Assembly (NCBI GenBank): GCA_016235875.1
Contig: JACRII010000167.1
Coordinates: forward strand, 1-58,225
Reading direction: 5' to 3'
From: Planctomycetota bacterium
Lineage (GTDB): Bacteria; Planctomycetota; Brocadiia; Brocadiales; Brocadiaceae
Length of the DNA stretch: 58,225 bases
Shown here: positions 25,793 to 33,349 of the stretch, piece by piece
Layout: each line of letters starts with the position of its first letter
Numbering within the stretch: the stretch's first letter is position 1
The notes under the pieces: generated by a model
The model's input: only the letters and a program-made list of their open reading frames with translations
Told to the model about the DNA's origin: nothing
The model's database searches: none
Translations under genes and position numbers: made by a program

Positions 25793-26100
25793 AAATACAA
25801 TCGATCTCAAGCTTTTCTCGACGGACGTGTTATATAAATGCTTTGTTCTAAGCATTAGCTATGTAAATATTAATGTTCTATTTAGTGACGGAAAATGTGT
25901 TGGGAATGGTATTTGTGCATTTTGCCACTGTAATATTTACTGTTTTGCATGTAAGGTGCTAGGGAGCGGAGCTTGTTGGCTAAAGAATGTCGATGTCCAA
26001 TGATCTGCTATGGTGAGTTGTCCTTCTGTGTTTTTAGCCTCGCTATGTAAATCAGAAATTCAAAGGAGGTGTCTAAGAAAATAGGAAAATAAAAATATAC

Positions 26101-26129
26101 TTGACACTTTTTACTTTCGTAAATATAAT
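26101..26129 (+). promoter_or_regulatory. Perfect-consensus sigma70 promoter of the porin gene
   Basis: TTGACA (26101-26106) and TATAAT (26124-26129) are separated by exactly 17 bases. Transcription should begin near 26136, giving a leader of about 180 bases before the porin ATG at 26318. Both hexamers at consensus is rare and fits a very highly expressed gene. Confidence 0.85.
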
Positions 26130-26317
26130 GTGACGACCGAAATTTATTGTTTATGCAGTGGTTTTTAAAAGCAAAATAAGAAAAACATAAAACATGAGGA
26201 GGAGAAAGGAGGCCAGTTACTATAACTAATTTTATAGTAAGTTATGTTTTTATTTTTTGTTATTCTTAATTTTAAGTTGGGGTCCGATTGGTTTTATTTA
26301 AGAAGGGGAGGAAAAAA

Positions 26318-27985
26318 ATGAAGAATGGTTTGTGGAAGACATGTATTGGTGGTTTTGCAACTGCCGTCTTCTGCGTTGCGACTTGTGCCCAGTCTTTCGG
26401 GGCAGATGCCAAGTCGATTGAAGATATGGAAAAGGAGTTGAATGCCTTGAAGTCGTCTGTCTCAAGCTTGATGGAGCAGATTGACTCTGTGAAAAGTGAA
26501 AAGGCAGTGGCATCTATATCTTCAGACACAAAAGAAGATGTAGCGGCATTAAAGAATGAAGTCACTACCTTAAAAGAAGAAATGAGAACTGCTGCTCAGG
26601 CAGAACAAACACTGAAGGCAGAAGACATTGCTGGCAATGTGTATTCAGAATTTGCCAAAAAGGTAAAATTAGGTGGACAGATCAGAACCAGGGCAGAGTA
26701 TGCCAATGGTTTTTACCAAACACCAACGAGCAATGCTACCTTAGGAGGTGCAACCAGGTCGCCGAATCAGGCTATAGCTGGCCATGCGGCTGAATCTGTC
26801 GATGACGATTATGTCATGAACCAGACAAGGCTCTGGGCTGATGCAGATGTTAACGAGCACTTAAGGGTGTTCATCCAGCTACAGGATTCGAGGGTGTTTG
26901 GGGCTGAAGGAACCACGGTAGGGTTTGCAAGCGGGTATAATGCGGATACTACTTTTGATGTTCATCAGGGTTATTTTGACTTAAAGAAGCTTTTCGACCT
27001 TCCGTTAACAGTAAGGGTTGGCCGTCAGGAAATCGTATGGGGTGACCACAGGGTGATTGGTAACTTTGTATGGTCAAACGTTGGTCGTGTGTTTGATGGT
27101 GGTAGATTCCTCTGGGATACCGATAGTGTCCATGCTGAAGTAATTGCCACTAAGGTTGACGAAGATGGTTATTTTGGCGCTGATGGCAGTGGTAACTCAG
27201 ATGAGAACATGTATGCTGCACAGTTGGCATTTAAAAAGCTTGTACCTGGCGCCTTGTTAGAACTTATGTACATACAGAAGAACGATCAGAATGCTGCTGC
27301 TAACAGTGCTGTTGCGAACGGATATGCTGTTGCTGGTGATGGAAACGTTGTGATTCATGATATTGGTGCAAGAATAGATGGTAAGCTGCCCAATTTCGAT
27401 GCCGTTGACTATACCCTAGAATCGCATGGACAGTTTGGTGATTATGGTGATCAAAACCAAAGGGCGTGGGCATTTGCTGGTAGGACAGGTTATACGTGCA
27501 AAGAGGTTGCCTGGACGCCACGCTTTGGTGTTGAATATGATTATTCATCAGGTGATGATGATCAAACGGATAATACTCACGAGACCTTTGATAACCTTTA
27601 TCCTACAAACCACTGGCAGGGTAACTATGGTTTTATCGATTTACTCTCATGGCAGAACATTCAGGATTTCAGGGCTAACATAAAGGTTGCACCGACAAGC
27701 AAAATGACCGTGCAGGTCGACTATCATTATTACTTATTAGCAGAGGAAGAAGATGGTTGGTATCTTGCAAATGGCTCTCTTGCTACTGCACGTCCAGCCG
27801 GAGGTTTTACATCTAACGATGACAATCTGGCACAGGAAGTGGATTTGACGGTAGGTTATGATCTGTATAAGAATGTAAAGATTCTTGCTGGATATTCCTG
27901 GTTCGGTGCTGAAGACTGGATCGAGGACAACGTTGGTGATATTGATACCAGTTGGGGTTATTTACAAACCACAGTTACATTTTAA
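26318..27985 (+). CDS. Outer-membrane porin, alginate-export-like barrel
   Basis: About 555 residues. A signal peptide (ending near SFGADA) is followed by a short coiled coil (about 28-95), then a beta-barrel domain. KLGGQIRTRAEYANGF, DDDYVMNQTRLWADADVNEHLRVFIQLQDSRVFG and VGRQEIVWGDHRVIGNFVWSNVGRVFDGGRF are characteristic of the alginate_exp porin family. The chain ends in VTF with the terminal aromatic expected of barrels. GGGGAGG stands directly before ATG 26318; the TTG at 26288 is rejected. A perfect promoter and a strong terminator frame it as a monocistronic, highly expressed gene. The solute is unknown. Confidence 0.9.
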   Translation: MKNGLWKTCIGGFATAVFCVATCAQSFGADAKSIEDMEKELNALKSSVSSLMEQIDSVKSEKAVASISSDTKEDVAALKNEVTTLKEEMRTAAQAEQTLKAEDIAGNVYSEFAKKVKLGGQIRTRAEYANGFYQTPTSNATLGGATRSPNQAIAGHAAESVDDDYVMNQTRLWADADVNEHLRVFIQLQDSRVFGAEGTTVGFASGYNADTTFDVHQGYFDLKKLFDLPLTVRVGRQEIVWGDHRVIGNFVWSNVGRVFDGGRFLWDTDSVHAEVIATKVDEDGYFGADGSGNSDENMYAAQLAFKKLVPGALLELMYIQKNDQNAAANSAVANGYAVAGDGNVVIHDIGARIDGKLPNFDAVDYTLESHGQFGDYGDQNQRAWAFAGRTGYTCKEVAWTPRFGVEYDYSSGDDDQTDNTHETFDNLYPTNHWQGNYGFIDLLSWQNIQDFRANIKVAPTSKMTVQVDYHYYLLAEEEDGWYLANGSLATARPAGGFTSNDDNLAQEVDLTVGYDLYKNVKILAGYSWFGAEDWIEDNVGDIDTSWGYLQTTVTF

Positions 27986-28016
27986 TAGTTTAGTGGTTGT
28001 TTTTGTCGAGATTTGT

Positions 28017-28052
28017 AAATGGGTGTTGCTTAAAGCAACACCCATTTTTTTT
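28017..28052 (+). terminator. Rho-independent terminator of the porin gene
   Basis: A perfect 13-bp stem (AAATGGGTGTTGC / GCAACACCCATTT) with a TTAAA loop, ending in a run of eight T's. It stands 32 bases after the porin stop and immediately before trpE. Confidence 0.95.
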
Positions 28053-28060
28053 GGTAGAAT

Positions 28061-29590
28061 GTGATGAATCAGAGAAAAAGAGATCAAAAAGATCGATATT
28101 GTCCTGACTTTGAAGAATTTAAACAGTTAGCTACAAAAGGTAACATTGTCCCTGTTTACCGTCAGTTATTTGCGGATACGCTTACACCTGTTTCGGCGTT
28201 TCAAAAAGTTTCTGATGTAGAATACGCCTTTTTGCTTGAAAGTGCAGCAGGTGGAGAAAAGATTTCCAGGTATTCAATTCTTGGTATTAACCCTTTTGTC
28301 GAGTTTACTTCTTTTGGTCATCGTATTGAAGTAAAACGGGGGGCTGCCAAAACAGAAGTAATCCAGGCTAAAGACCCTTTGGAAGTATTGAACAAGGAGA
28401 TGAGTGCATTTGCTCCCGTACCGGTGAATGGATTGCCTAAATTTTTCTGTTGTGTCGTTGGGTATATTGGATATGACACAATACGATTTTATGAACAGCT
28501 ACCCAATATTCCAAAAGATGATTTGCTGCTTCCAGATATCCAGATGATGTTTTATGACACGGTGATTATATTCGATCATCTGACAAAAACTATGAAGGTT
28601 GTTTTTGCTGCACAGATAGGTAAGGATTGCCTGGAAAATGTATACGCCGAGGCAATTCGCAAAATTGATCTTATTATTGAAAAACTGCGCACGCCTGTAA
28701 TGTCTTTGAGCGACGACATTACATCAAACGGAGAAATCAATATTCCTTTTTCATCAAACTTCGAAAAGGCTGATTTCCTTAAGGCTGTAGATCGCTGTAA
28801 AGAATATATTCGTGCGGGGGATATATTCCAGGTGGTAATTTCCCAGCGGTTAAAGACACGAACGCATGCTGACCCATTTAACATTTATCGTATCTTGCGA
28901 GTTATTAATCCTTCCCCATATATGTTTTATCTAAAGATGGGAAATCTGAAGCTCATAGGGTCTTCTCCAGAGGTTATGGTGAAGGTCGAAGGGAAAAAGA
29001 TCATTGTACGACCAATTGCCGGTACGCGGAGAAGAGGGCGGGACGATTCTGAAGATGCGCTGTTTGCACAAGAATTGATTGCCGATCCCAAAGAGCGTGC
29101 TGAGCATATTATGCTCTTGGATTTGGGAAGGAATGACGTGGGAAGGGTGTCACGCTATGGGAGTGTGCATATTGATGAAAAAATGGTGATTGAAAAGTAC
29201 TCACATGTCATGCATATAACCTCCAGTGTTTGTGGTGAATTACAAGAAAGTAAAACTGCTTTTGATTCATTGAAGGCATGCATGCCAGCAGGAACTCTAT
29301 CCGGGGCTCCTAAAATAAGGGCAATGGAGATTATTGATGAGATTGAAACGACCAAGCGGGGGCCTTATGGGGGAGCCGTTGGGTATTTCGACTTTTTTGG
29401 AAATATGAATACGTGTATTACTATACGGACGATTGTATTACATGGTAATGACGCTTATATTCAAGCTGGCGCTGGGATTGTGGCTGATTCCGTTCCTGAA
29501 CGGGAATATGAAGAAACCCTGAATAAGGCCAAAGGATTACTGAAAGCGATAGAACTGGCGGAAAAATTGCGTGTAGAGGACGATAAATAA
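28061..29590 (+). CDS. trpE: Anthranilate synthase component I
   Basis: Makes anthranilate from chorismate in tryptophan synthesis, using ammonia from a TrpG subunit. Full length (509 residues). Typical segments are LLESAAGGEKISRYSILG (tryptophan feedback site near the N-terminus), NPSPYMFYLK, GSSPEVMVKVEG, RPIAGTRRRG, ADPKERAEHIMLLDLGRNDVGRV, GTLSGAPKIRAMEIIDE and QAGAGIVADSVPE. The frame opens with GTG directly followed by ATG 28064; either may start. No trpG adjoins it, unlike most trpEG operons. A 53-codon membrane gene follows at once. Confidence 0.95.
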   Translation: MMNQRKRDQKDRYCPDFEEFKQLATKGNIVPVYRQLFADTLTPVSAFQKVSDVEYAFLLESAAGGEKISRYSILGINPFVEFTSFGHRIEVKRGAAKTEVIQAKDPLEVLNKEMSAFAPVPVNGLPKFFCCVVGYIGYDTIRFYEQLPNIPKDDLLLPDIQMMFYDTVIIFDHLTKTMKVVFAAQIGKDCLENVYAEAIRKIDLIIEKLRTPVMSLSDDITSNGEINIPFSSNFEKADFLKAVDRCKEYIRAGDIFQVVISQRLKTRTHADPFNIYRILRVINPSPYMFYLKMGNLKLIGSSPEVMVKVEGKKIIVRPIAGTRRRGRDDSEDALFAQELIADPKERAEHIMLLDLGRNDVGRVSRYGSVHIDEKMVIEKYSHVMHITSSVCGELQESKTAFDSLKACMPAGTLSGAPKIRAMEIIDEIETTKRGPYGGAVGYFDFFGNMNTCITIRTIVLHGNDAYIQAGAGIVADSVPEREYEETLNKAKGLLKAIELAEKLRVEDDK

Positions 29591-29591
29591 A

Positions 29592-29753
29592 ATGAGTATT
29601 GCGAGAATTTTACAGATTATAGGGATTATTCTTGTATTAGATGCCCTTTACTTTGGTATTGCAAAAGACTCCATGAAAATGGAGGTTCTTCTTTTGTTTA
29701 TTGGTGGCATGGTTTTTTATGCAGGGCGTATTTTCGAGAAAAGAAGTAAGTGA
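29592..29753 (+). CDS. Small membrane protein, 53 residues
   Basis: A short gene starting one base after the trpE stop. It encodes two hydrophobic helices (ILQIIGIILVLDALYFGIA and VLLLFIGGMVFYAGRIF) joined by a charged turn (KDSMKME) and ends in basic FEKRSK, a sensible helical hairpin with a cytoplasmic positive tail. The tight spacing suggests co-translation with trpE. No family recognised and no reason to tie it to tryptophan synthesis other than position. Confidence 0.7.
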   Translation: MSIARILQIIGIILVLDALYFGIAKDSMKMEVLLLFIGGMVFYAGRIFEKRSK

Positions 29754-29758
29754 CTTAG

Positions 29759-29848
29759 TAATAGTTCACCGCAAAGGGCGCGGAGAACGCAGAGAAATGC
29801 GGATTCCTCCCCCTTTCCCCCTCACAGAGGGGGATAAAGGGGGAGGGG
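29759..29848. repeat. Two dispersed repeats side by side
   Basis: 29759-29797 matches the left end of the element at 1721 (TAATAGTTCACCGCAAAGGG...). 29806-29848 is a GC-rich inverted repeat (CCCCCTTTCCCCCT pairing with AGGGGGATAAAGGGGG) like those at 1130 and 57383. They lie between convergent genes and may also end transcription. Confidence 0.65.
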
Positions 29849-29853
29849 CAAAA

Positions 29854-30444
29854 CTAACCACTATGTTTTTCTTCAATAATCTCCGCTGTAAAGGTATAAA
29901 TTTCCACATCCCCGTATTTCCACGAGTCATCTGGTAAACCAGCCTTACCTGAACAGCAGTGTGACAGAAATTCTTCCTTGCTCCACCCAGTTTCTGTGGC
30001 AACTTGCGGCAGGAAACATCCTATCTGAGGCCCCCTTTTTATAAATATACCGTGTTTGCCAAGTTCAAAATCAAGCGGATTTTGAATTAGTTTTAAGGGT
30101 GATAATACGGATATCTCAATTTCGAGGTGGTTCAGTTCTGAGGGTTTTATGCGGTTGAATTCGAATCGAGGATCTTCCGTTGCCGAGGAAATGGCTATCT
30201 CTGATACTAATTGGTAAAGGGGTATGTCGGAAACGAAACGACCGATACAGCCGCGAAGGTTCCCGTGAGTTTTCAGAGTGACAAAAGCGCCTTGCTGTTC
30301 TTGAAGGTCTGGATGATTACAGGTAATGTGTGAGATTGGCAGCCTTTTTATGGCAGCCGCAATACTTTTCCTGGCGATATCTAAAAGAATTTTTTTCGCC
30401 TGTTCATCCAAGTGAATAAGCGCCTCTATAAATGAAAAATTCAA
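29854..30444 (-). CDS. AMMECR1 domain protein (AmmeMemoRadiSam protein A)
   Basis: 196 residues, cytosolic. The AMMECR1 signature LRGCIGRF is present, with GAFVTLKTHGN before it and PRFEFNRIKPSELNHLEIEISVLSP after. Bacterial homologues travel with Memo-family proteins and a radical SAM enzyme; the function is unproven. No ATG is available: TTG 30444 opens the frame, and the start region overlaps a 23-bp palindrome, so the true N-terminus is uncertain. A second AMMECR1 domain is fused to Memo in the next gene upstream. The neighbouring radical SAM partner is missing here. Confidence 0.9.
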   Translation of the reverse strand: MNFSFIEALIHLDEQAKKILLDIARKSIAAAIKRLPISHITCNHPDLQEQQGAFVTLKTHGNLRGCIGRFVSDIPLYQLVSEIAISSATEDPRFEFNRIKPSELNHLEIEISVLSPLKLIQNPLDFELGKHGIFIKRGPQIGCFLPQVATETGWSKEEFLSHCCSGKAGLPDDSWKYGDVEIYTFTAEIIEEKHSG

Positions 30445-30462
30445 GAAACTGAGTTTCTTGAA
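30440..30462. repeat. 23-bp perfect palindrome at the AMMECR1 gene start
   Basis: Arms TTCAAGAAACT and AGTTTCTTGAA around a single G, the same build as the palindrome in nadC. It covers the presumed start codon of the AMMECR1 gene, so it either supplied the start or has displaced it. Confidence 0.75.
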
Positions 30463-30473
30463 GAAATTGGGAA

Positions 30474-32066
30474 TTAGGTTTTTTCTCCCTCATGGAATAC
30501 ATTTGCAGTGAAAACAAAAAATTCCATTTCGTCGTCCTTCCATGCATCAGGAGACAGTCCCGCCTTTCGGCAGAGTTGACAGAGGGTTTCTGCCCTATCC
30601 CAGCCTTGTTCGGTGGCAACTTGCGGGAGAAATACGGCGCTGGCAGGTCCTTTGCGTATTACGATGCCTTCTTTGCCTACGATAAATTCATCTGGTCCGT
30701 TTATCTTTTTCATTTGACTCAAAACTGAAATCTCGATAGTGATATCTTGAACCTCCTTGGCATCCACAGGAGTAAATCGCCAGTCGTTAGCTGAGGAGTT
30801 GATGGTGTTCTCAATTACGGCATGGGAGAGGGGAGACCTGGGTACTATATAACCAATGCAACCGCGAAGTTCGCCGTGTTTTTTTAATGTTACAAACACC
30901 CCGTATTTCTCCTTTAGTCTGGGGGGAAGTGCATATTCTGTTTGGTCAAATTTTGGAGGAGCCCCCGTTTTTGTATATGCTTCCAGCGTACTTCTGGCTA
31001 ATGATAGCAGCAGTGATTTTTCTTTGTTGGTTAAACAGAAAGACTGGTTGTTGTCCGGTGTTTCTGTTTTTGGGATATAGTGCCCGGATTTGGTTTCTAA
31101 AGGTTTGGTGAATAAAACGGATGCATAACTTACCGAAAACGAGAAATCATTGGATTGATGCCCCGATGTGTCATAGTTCAAAATTTCCCCTTGTGCTTCA
31201 CTTGGCAATAATTTTAGCAGTAATGCAATGGGAATAATACCGCAAGCATTAATGCCAGTTTCCTTTCTATAGATCCTTAGTCCATCGAAATCTTTAGAAA
31301 GAATTTTGTCAAATGCACCGTAGTCCAGTGAGCGGACGTTTTTTTCTATGTCCTTTCTGAAAGGGACGTAGCCATATCCTTCTCCGTAATGGGTAAAATC
31401 AGAACTTACTACCACAAGTGTTTTATCATCCATTAACGGTCGAATAGCGTTGGCAACTTGGTCGTAGTCGTTGTCTATTAACACACCAACTATAACAGGG
31501 ACTAATTTAAAAGTGCCGAGTGCCATTTGCAAGAAGGGCAACTGGGTTTCTAATGAGTGTTCTCCTTTGTAAGCGCCTTCATACGTTCCAAAAAGTTTAG
31601 TAGCTTGAAGGGAAGTCTCGGGTTTGGATTCCTTAGAGGAGTTCAGGAGTTGATTACACGCATCCTCGTCCACGGGAATAACGCCTAAAGGTGTTTTAAA
31701 GTTTTTCACAGGAAGAATAGAGACGCCTCGAAACCGTTTGCCGCTCATAAAATGGCTGGGAGCCAGGATAACAACCCTATTAAATCCTGCATCTTTAATA
31801 GCGCTATATCCATAGGCTGCCACCTGGCCAGAATATTGATACCCTGCGTGAGGTGAAATAATGGCAACGGGTTTACCTTTTAGTGATTGCTTGGGTATCT
31901 TTTTAAGAAAGGTATCTATCTGTTCTTTCAAGACTGTTTCATTTCCGGGATAGAAGCGTCCCGCTACCTGAGGTTCCCAAACCTGGGATGTCTCTGTTTC
32001 AGCAAACAGTAATGACGGAGTTAGTAAGGCAACGAAGAGAGATATTGGTAAGAATAGCGATTTCAT
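30474..32066 (-). CDS. Exported Memo-AMMECR1 fusion protein
   Basis: About 530 residues in three parts. The signal peptide is MKSLFLPISLFVALLTPSLLFAE. The Memo domain (about 30-300) has RFYPGNE, ISPHAGYQYSG, LAPSHFMSG, GEHSLETQLPFLQ, SSDFTHYGEGYGY and the Cys of GINACGI, which match the His/His/Cys metal site of Memo/dioxygenase-fold proteins. The AMMECR1 domain (about 350-530) has LRGCIGYI. ATG 32066, with AGGAAAGG just upstream, gives the signal peptide; the frame extends 16 codons further but would overlap the YqaA gene. Fusion plus secretion is unusual, since these proteins are usually cytosolic. Function unknown. Confidence 0.9.
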   Translation of the reverse strand: MKSLFLPISLFVALLTPSLLFAETETSQVWEPQVAGRFYPGNETVLKEQIDTFLKKIPKQSLKGKPVAIISPHAGYQYSGQVAAYGYSAIKDAGFNRVVILAPSHFMSGKRFRGVSILPVKNFKTPLGVIPVDEDACNQLLNSSKESKPETSLQATKLFGTYEGAYKGEHSLETQLPFLQMALGTFKLVPVIVGVLIDNDYDQVANAIRPLMDDKTLVVVSSDFTHYGEGYGYVPFRKDIEKNVRSLDYGAFDKILSKDFDGLRIYRKETGINACGIIPIALLLKLLPSEAQGEILNYDTSGHQSNDFSFSVSYASVLFTKPLETKSGHYIPKTETPDNNQSFCLTNKEKSLLLSLARSTLEAYTKTGAPPKFDQTEYALPPRLKEKYGVFVTLKKHGELRGCIGYIVPRSPLSHAVIENTINSSANDWRFTPVDAKEVQDITIEISVLSQMKKINGPDEFIVGKEGIVIRKGPASAVFLPQVATEQGWDRAETLCQLCRKAGLSPDAWKDDEMEFFVFTANVFHEGEKT

Positions 32067-32076
32067 AACCTTTCCT

Positions 32077-32706
32077 TTATTTGAATAATTTAATGAGTAC
32101 AAAACTTCCAACAAGGATTACTACGAAAGCTATAGAAATAATGTTGAAGTATTTATCTATGAAGCTCTTAATTTTAGGTCCAAATAGATAAACAAGTCCT
32201 GCTACAATAAAAAACCTTCCAGAACGGCTGACAACCGATGCAATAATAAATGTCCAGAAATTTATCTTACACACGCCTGCCGCAATGGTAAAGACCTTAT
32301 ATGGGATGGGTGTGAATCCAGCAATGGCTACAGCGGCGAAGGCGTTGGCGTTATACTTATCTTTAACATAGTTAAATTTATCCGTAACCCCATAAAGATT
32401 CAGGATGGGCAGTCCTATATGCTCGAAGAATTGGTATCCGATAAAGTAACCGAAACAGCCGCCTAAAACAGACCCTACTGAGCAAATCGCTGCATATTTG
32501 AAAGATTTTTTTGGTAGTGAAAACGCAAGCGCCATCAGAAGTACATCCGGTGGTATCGGGAAGAAAGAGGATTCACAAAAAGCTAGTGCAAAAAGGGCAA
32601 TAGATCCATAAGGAGTATGTGCCCAGTGTAACGTCCACTCATAAAGCCTTCTATGTAAACCTGCTTTTTTAACCTGTGGTAATTCAATGTGTTCTGTATG
32701 ATCCAT
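32077..32706 (-). CDS. YqaA/DedA-like VTT-domain membrane protein
   Basis: 209 residues, with four to five membrane segments and the VTT/SNARE-associated core: FCESSFFPIPPDVLLMALAFS, VGSVLGGCFGYFIGY and AGFTPIPYKVFTIAAGV. Relatives are implicated in lipid or undecaprenyl-phosphate flipping; the YqaA branch is uncharacterised. AAGGAG six bases upstream of ATG 32706 supports the start. It sits 10 bases before the exported Memo-AMMECR1 gene and 20 bases after the DUF523 gene, forming a probable four-gene minus-strand operon. Confidence 0.88.
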   Translation of the reverse strand: MDHTEHIELPQVKKAGLHRRLYEWTLHWAHTPYGSIALFALAFCESSFFPIPPDVLLMALAFSLPKKSFKYAAICSVGSVLGGCFGYFIGYQFFEHIGLPILNLYGVTDKFNYVKDKYNANAFAAVAIAGFTPIPYKVFTIAAGVCKINFWTFIIASVVSRSGRFFIVAGLVYLFGPKIKSFIDKYFNIISIAFVVILVGSFVLIKLFK

Positions 32707-32726
32707 GCAAGCTCCTTACTGTAAGA

Positions 32727-33152
32727 CTATATAGAGATCAGTTCGATTTTTTTCTGAAGTAACATCGTAGCACAAACTCCATTCCCAGTCACTAAATTTT
32801 TACTATGGTAAATTTTTCCCACGCCACATGAAGGACTGTTACTTTTCAAGTATGCTTTTTTGATGTTGAAGAGTGTTGCCAGCTTTTCTGTTTCGATAGC
32901 GCCCTTAATAAATTGAGCAGTGACATCATTGTTAGCCTCGTTGATCACTTTTGACCTTCCTTCTAATACATCTTTCCCGTCACCGTGAGTAATCCAGGCA
33001 CGATGTCTTGGTGTAGGTAATCCACCAAGTTGTTCAGGACAAAAGGGAATGATGTGGATGTTTCTTAGAGAGGAGATAAGAGATTCGTTAGTTCTTGATT
33101 GTCCATCGAATCGACAGTTTAAACCCCAAAGACATGCACTGACTAAAATCAT
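32727..33152 (-). CDS. DUF523 family protein (TudS-like)
   Basis: About 141 residues. Three cysteine positions known from the family are present: VSACLWG at the N-terminus, FCPEQLGGLPTPR in the middle and SNSPSCGVG near the C-terminus. Characterised members (TudS) use such cysteines to hold a [4Fe-4S] cluster and desulfurate thiouracil; whether this protein does so is unknown. ATG 33152 gives the usual MILVSAC start; a TTG three codons upstream is less likely. It is probably the first gene of the operon running through the YqaA and AMMECR1 genes. Confidence 0.9.
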   Translation of the reverse strand: MILVSACLWGLNCRFDGQSRTNESLISSLRNIHIIPFCPEQLGGLPTPRHRAWITHGDGKDVLEGRSKVINEANNDVTAQFIKGAIETEKLATLFNIKKAYLKSNSPSCGVGKIYHSKNLVTGNGVCATMLLQKKIELISI

Positions 33153-33265
33153 GTGGTACAAAGTAGTTTAAATAAGGGAGGCAAGAACAGTTAACTATGA
33201 GAAAATTTCAACATAACGTCATGTGAAAGTCAAGCGAAATCTAAATACCAGCAAAGAGTTTTAAT

Positions 33266-33293
33266 TTGACAATAAGAAGCTTTTCGCTATAAT
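33266..33293 (+). promoter_or_regulatory. Consensus sigma70 promoter of ilvD
   Basis: TTGACA (33266-33271) and TATAAT (33288-33293) with a 16-base spacer. The expected transcript start is near 33300, about 50 bases before the proposed TTG start of ilvD, which argues against the longest reading of that gene. Confidence 0.8.
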
Positions 33294-33349
33294 AAAAAGG
33301 CTTAATATTGTTTAGAATGAGAATGGTTTATCTTTTGGAGAATAAGCAC

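Larger units (their letters stand above)
25522..26317. other. Long AT-rich regulatory intergenic region
   Basis: No gene seen. This divergent spacer separates the SPFH pair (leftward) from the porin (rightward). It contains a tandem 10-bp repeat (25743-25762), a 20-bp palindrome (25773-25792), a perfect sigma70 promoter (26101-26129) and about 180 bases of untranslated leader before the porin ATG. The GC-richer stretch 25955-26040 could be part of an RNA, but no known family was recognised. Confidence 0.6.

Noticed and set aside
25955-26040. Possible structured RNA or riboswitch in the porin spacer
   Set aside because: No known riboswitch core or stable fold could be identified by eye.
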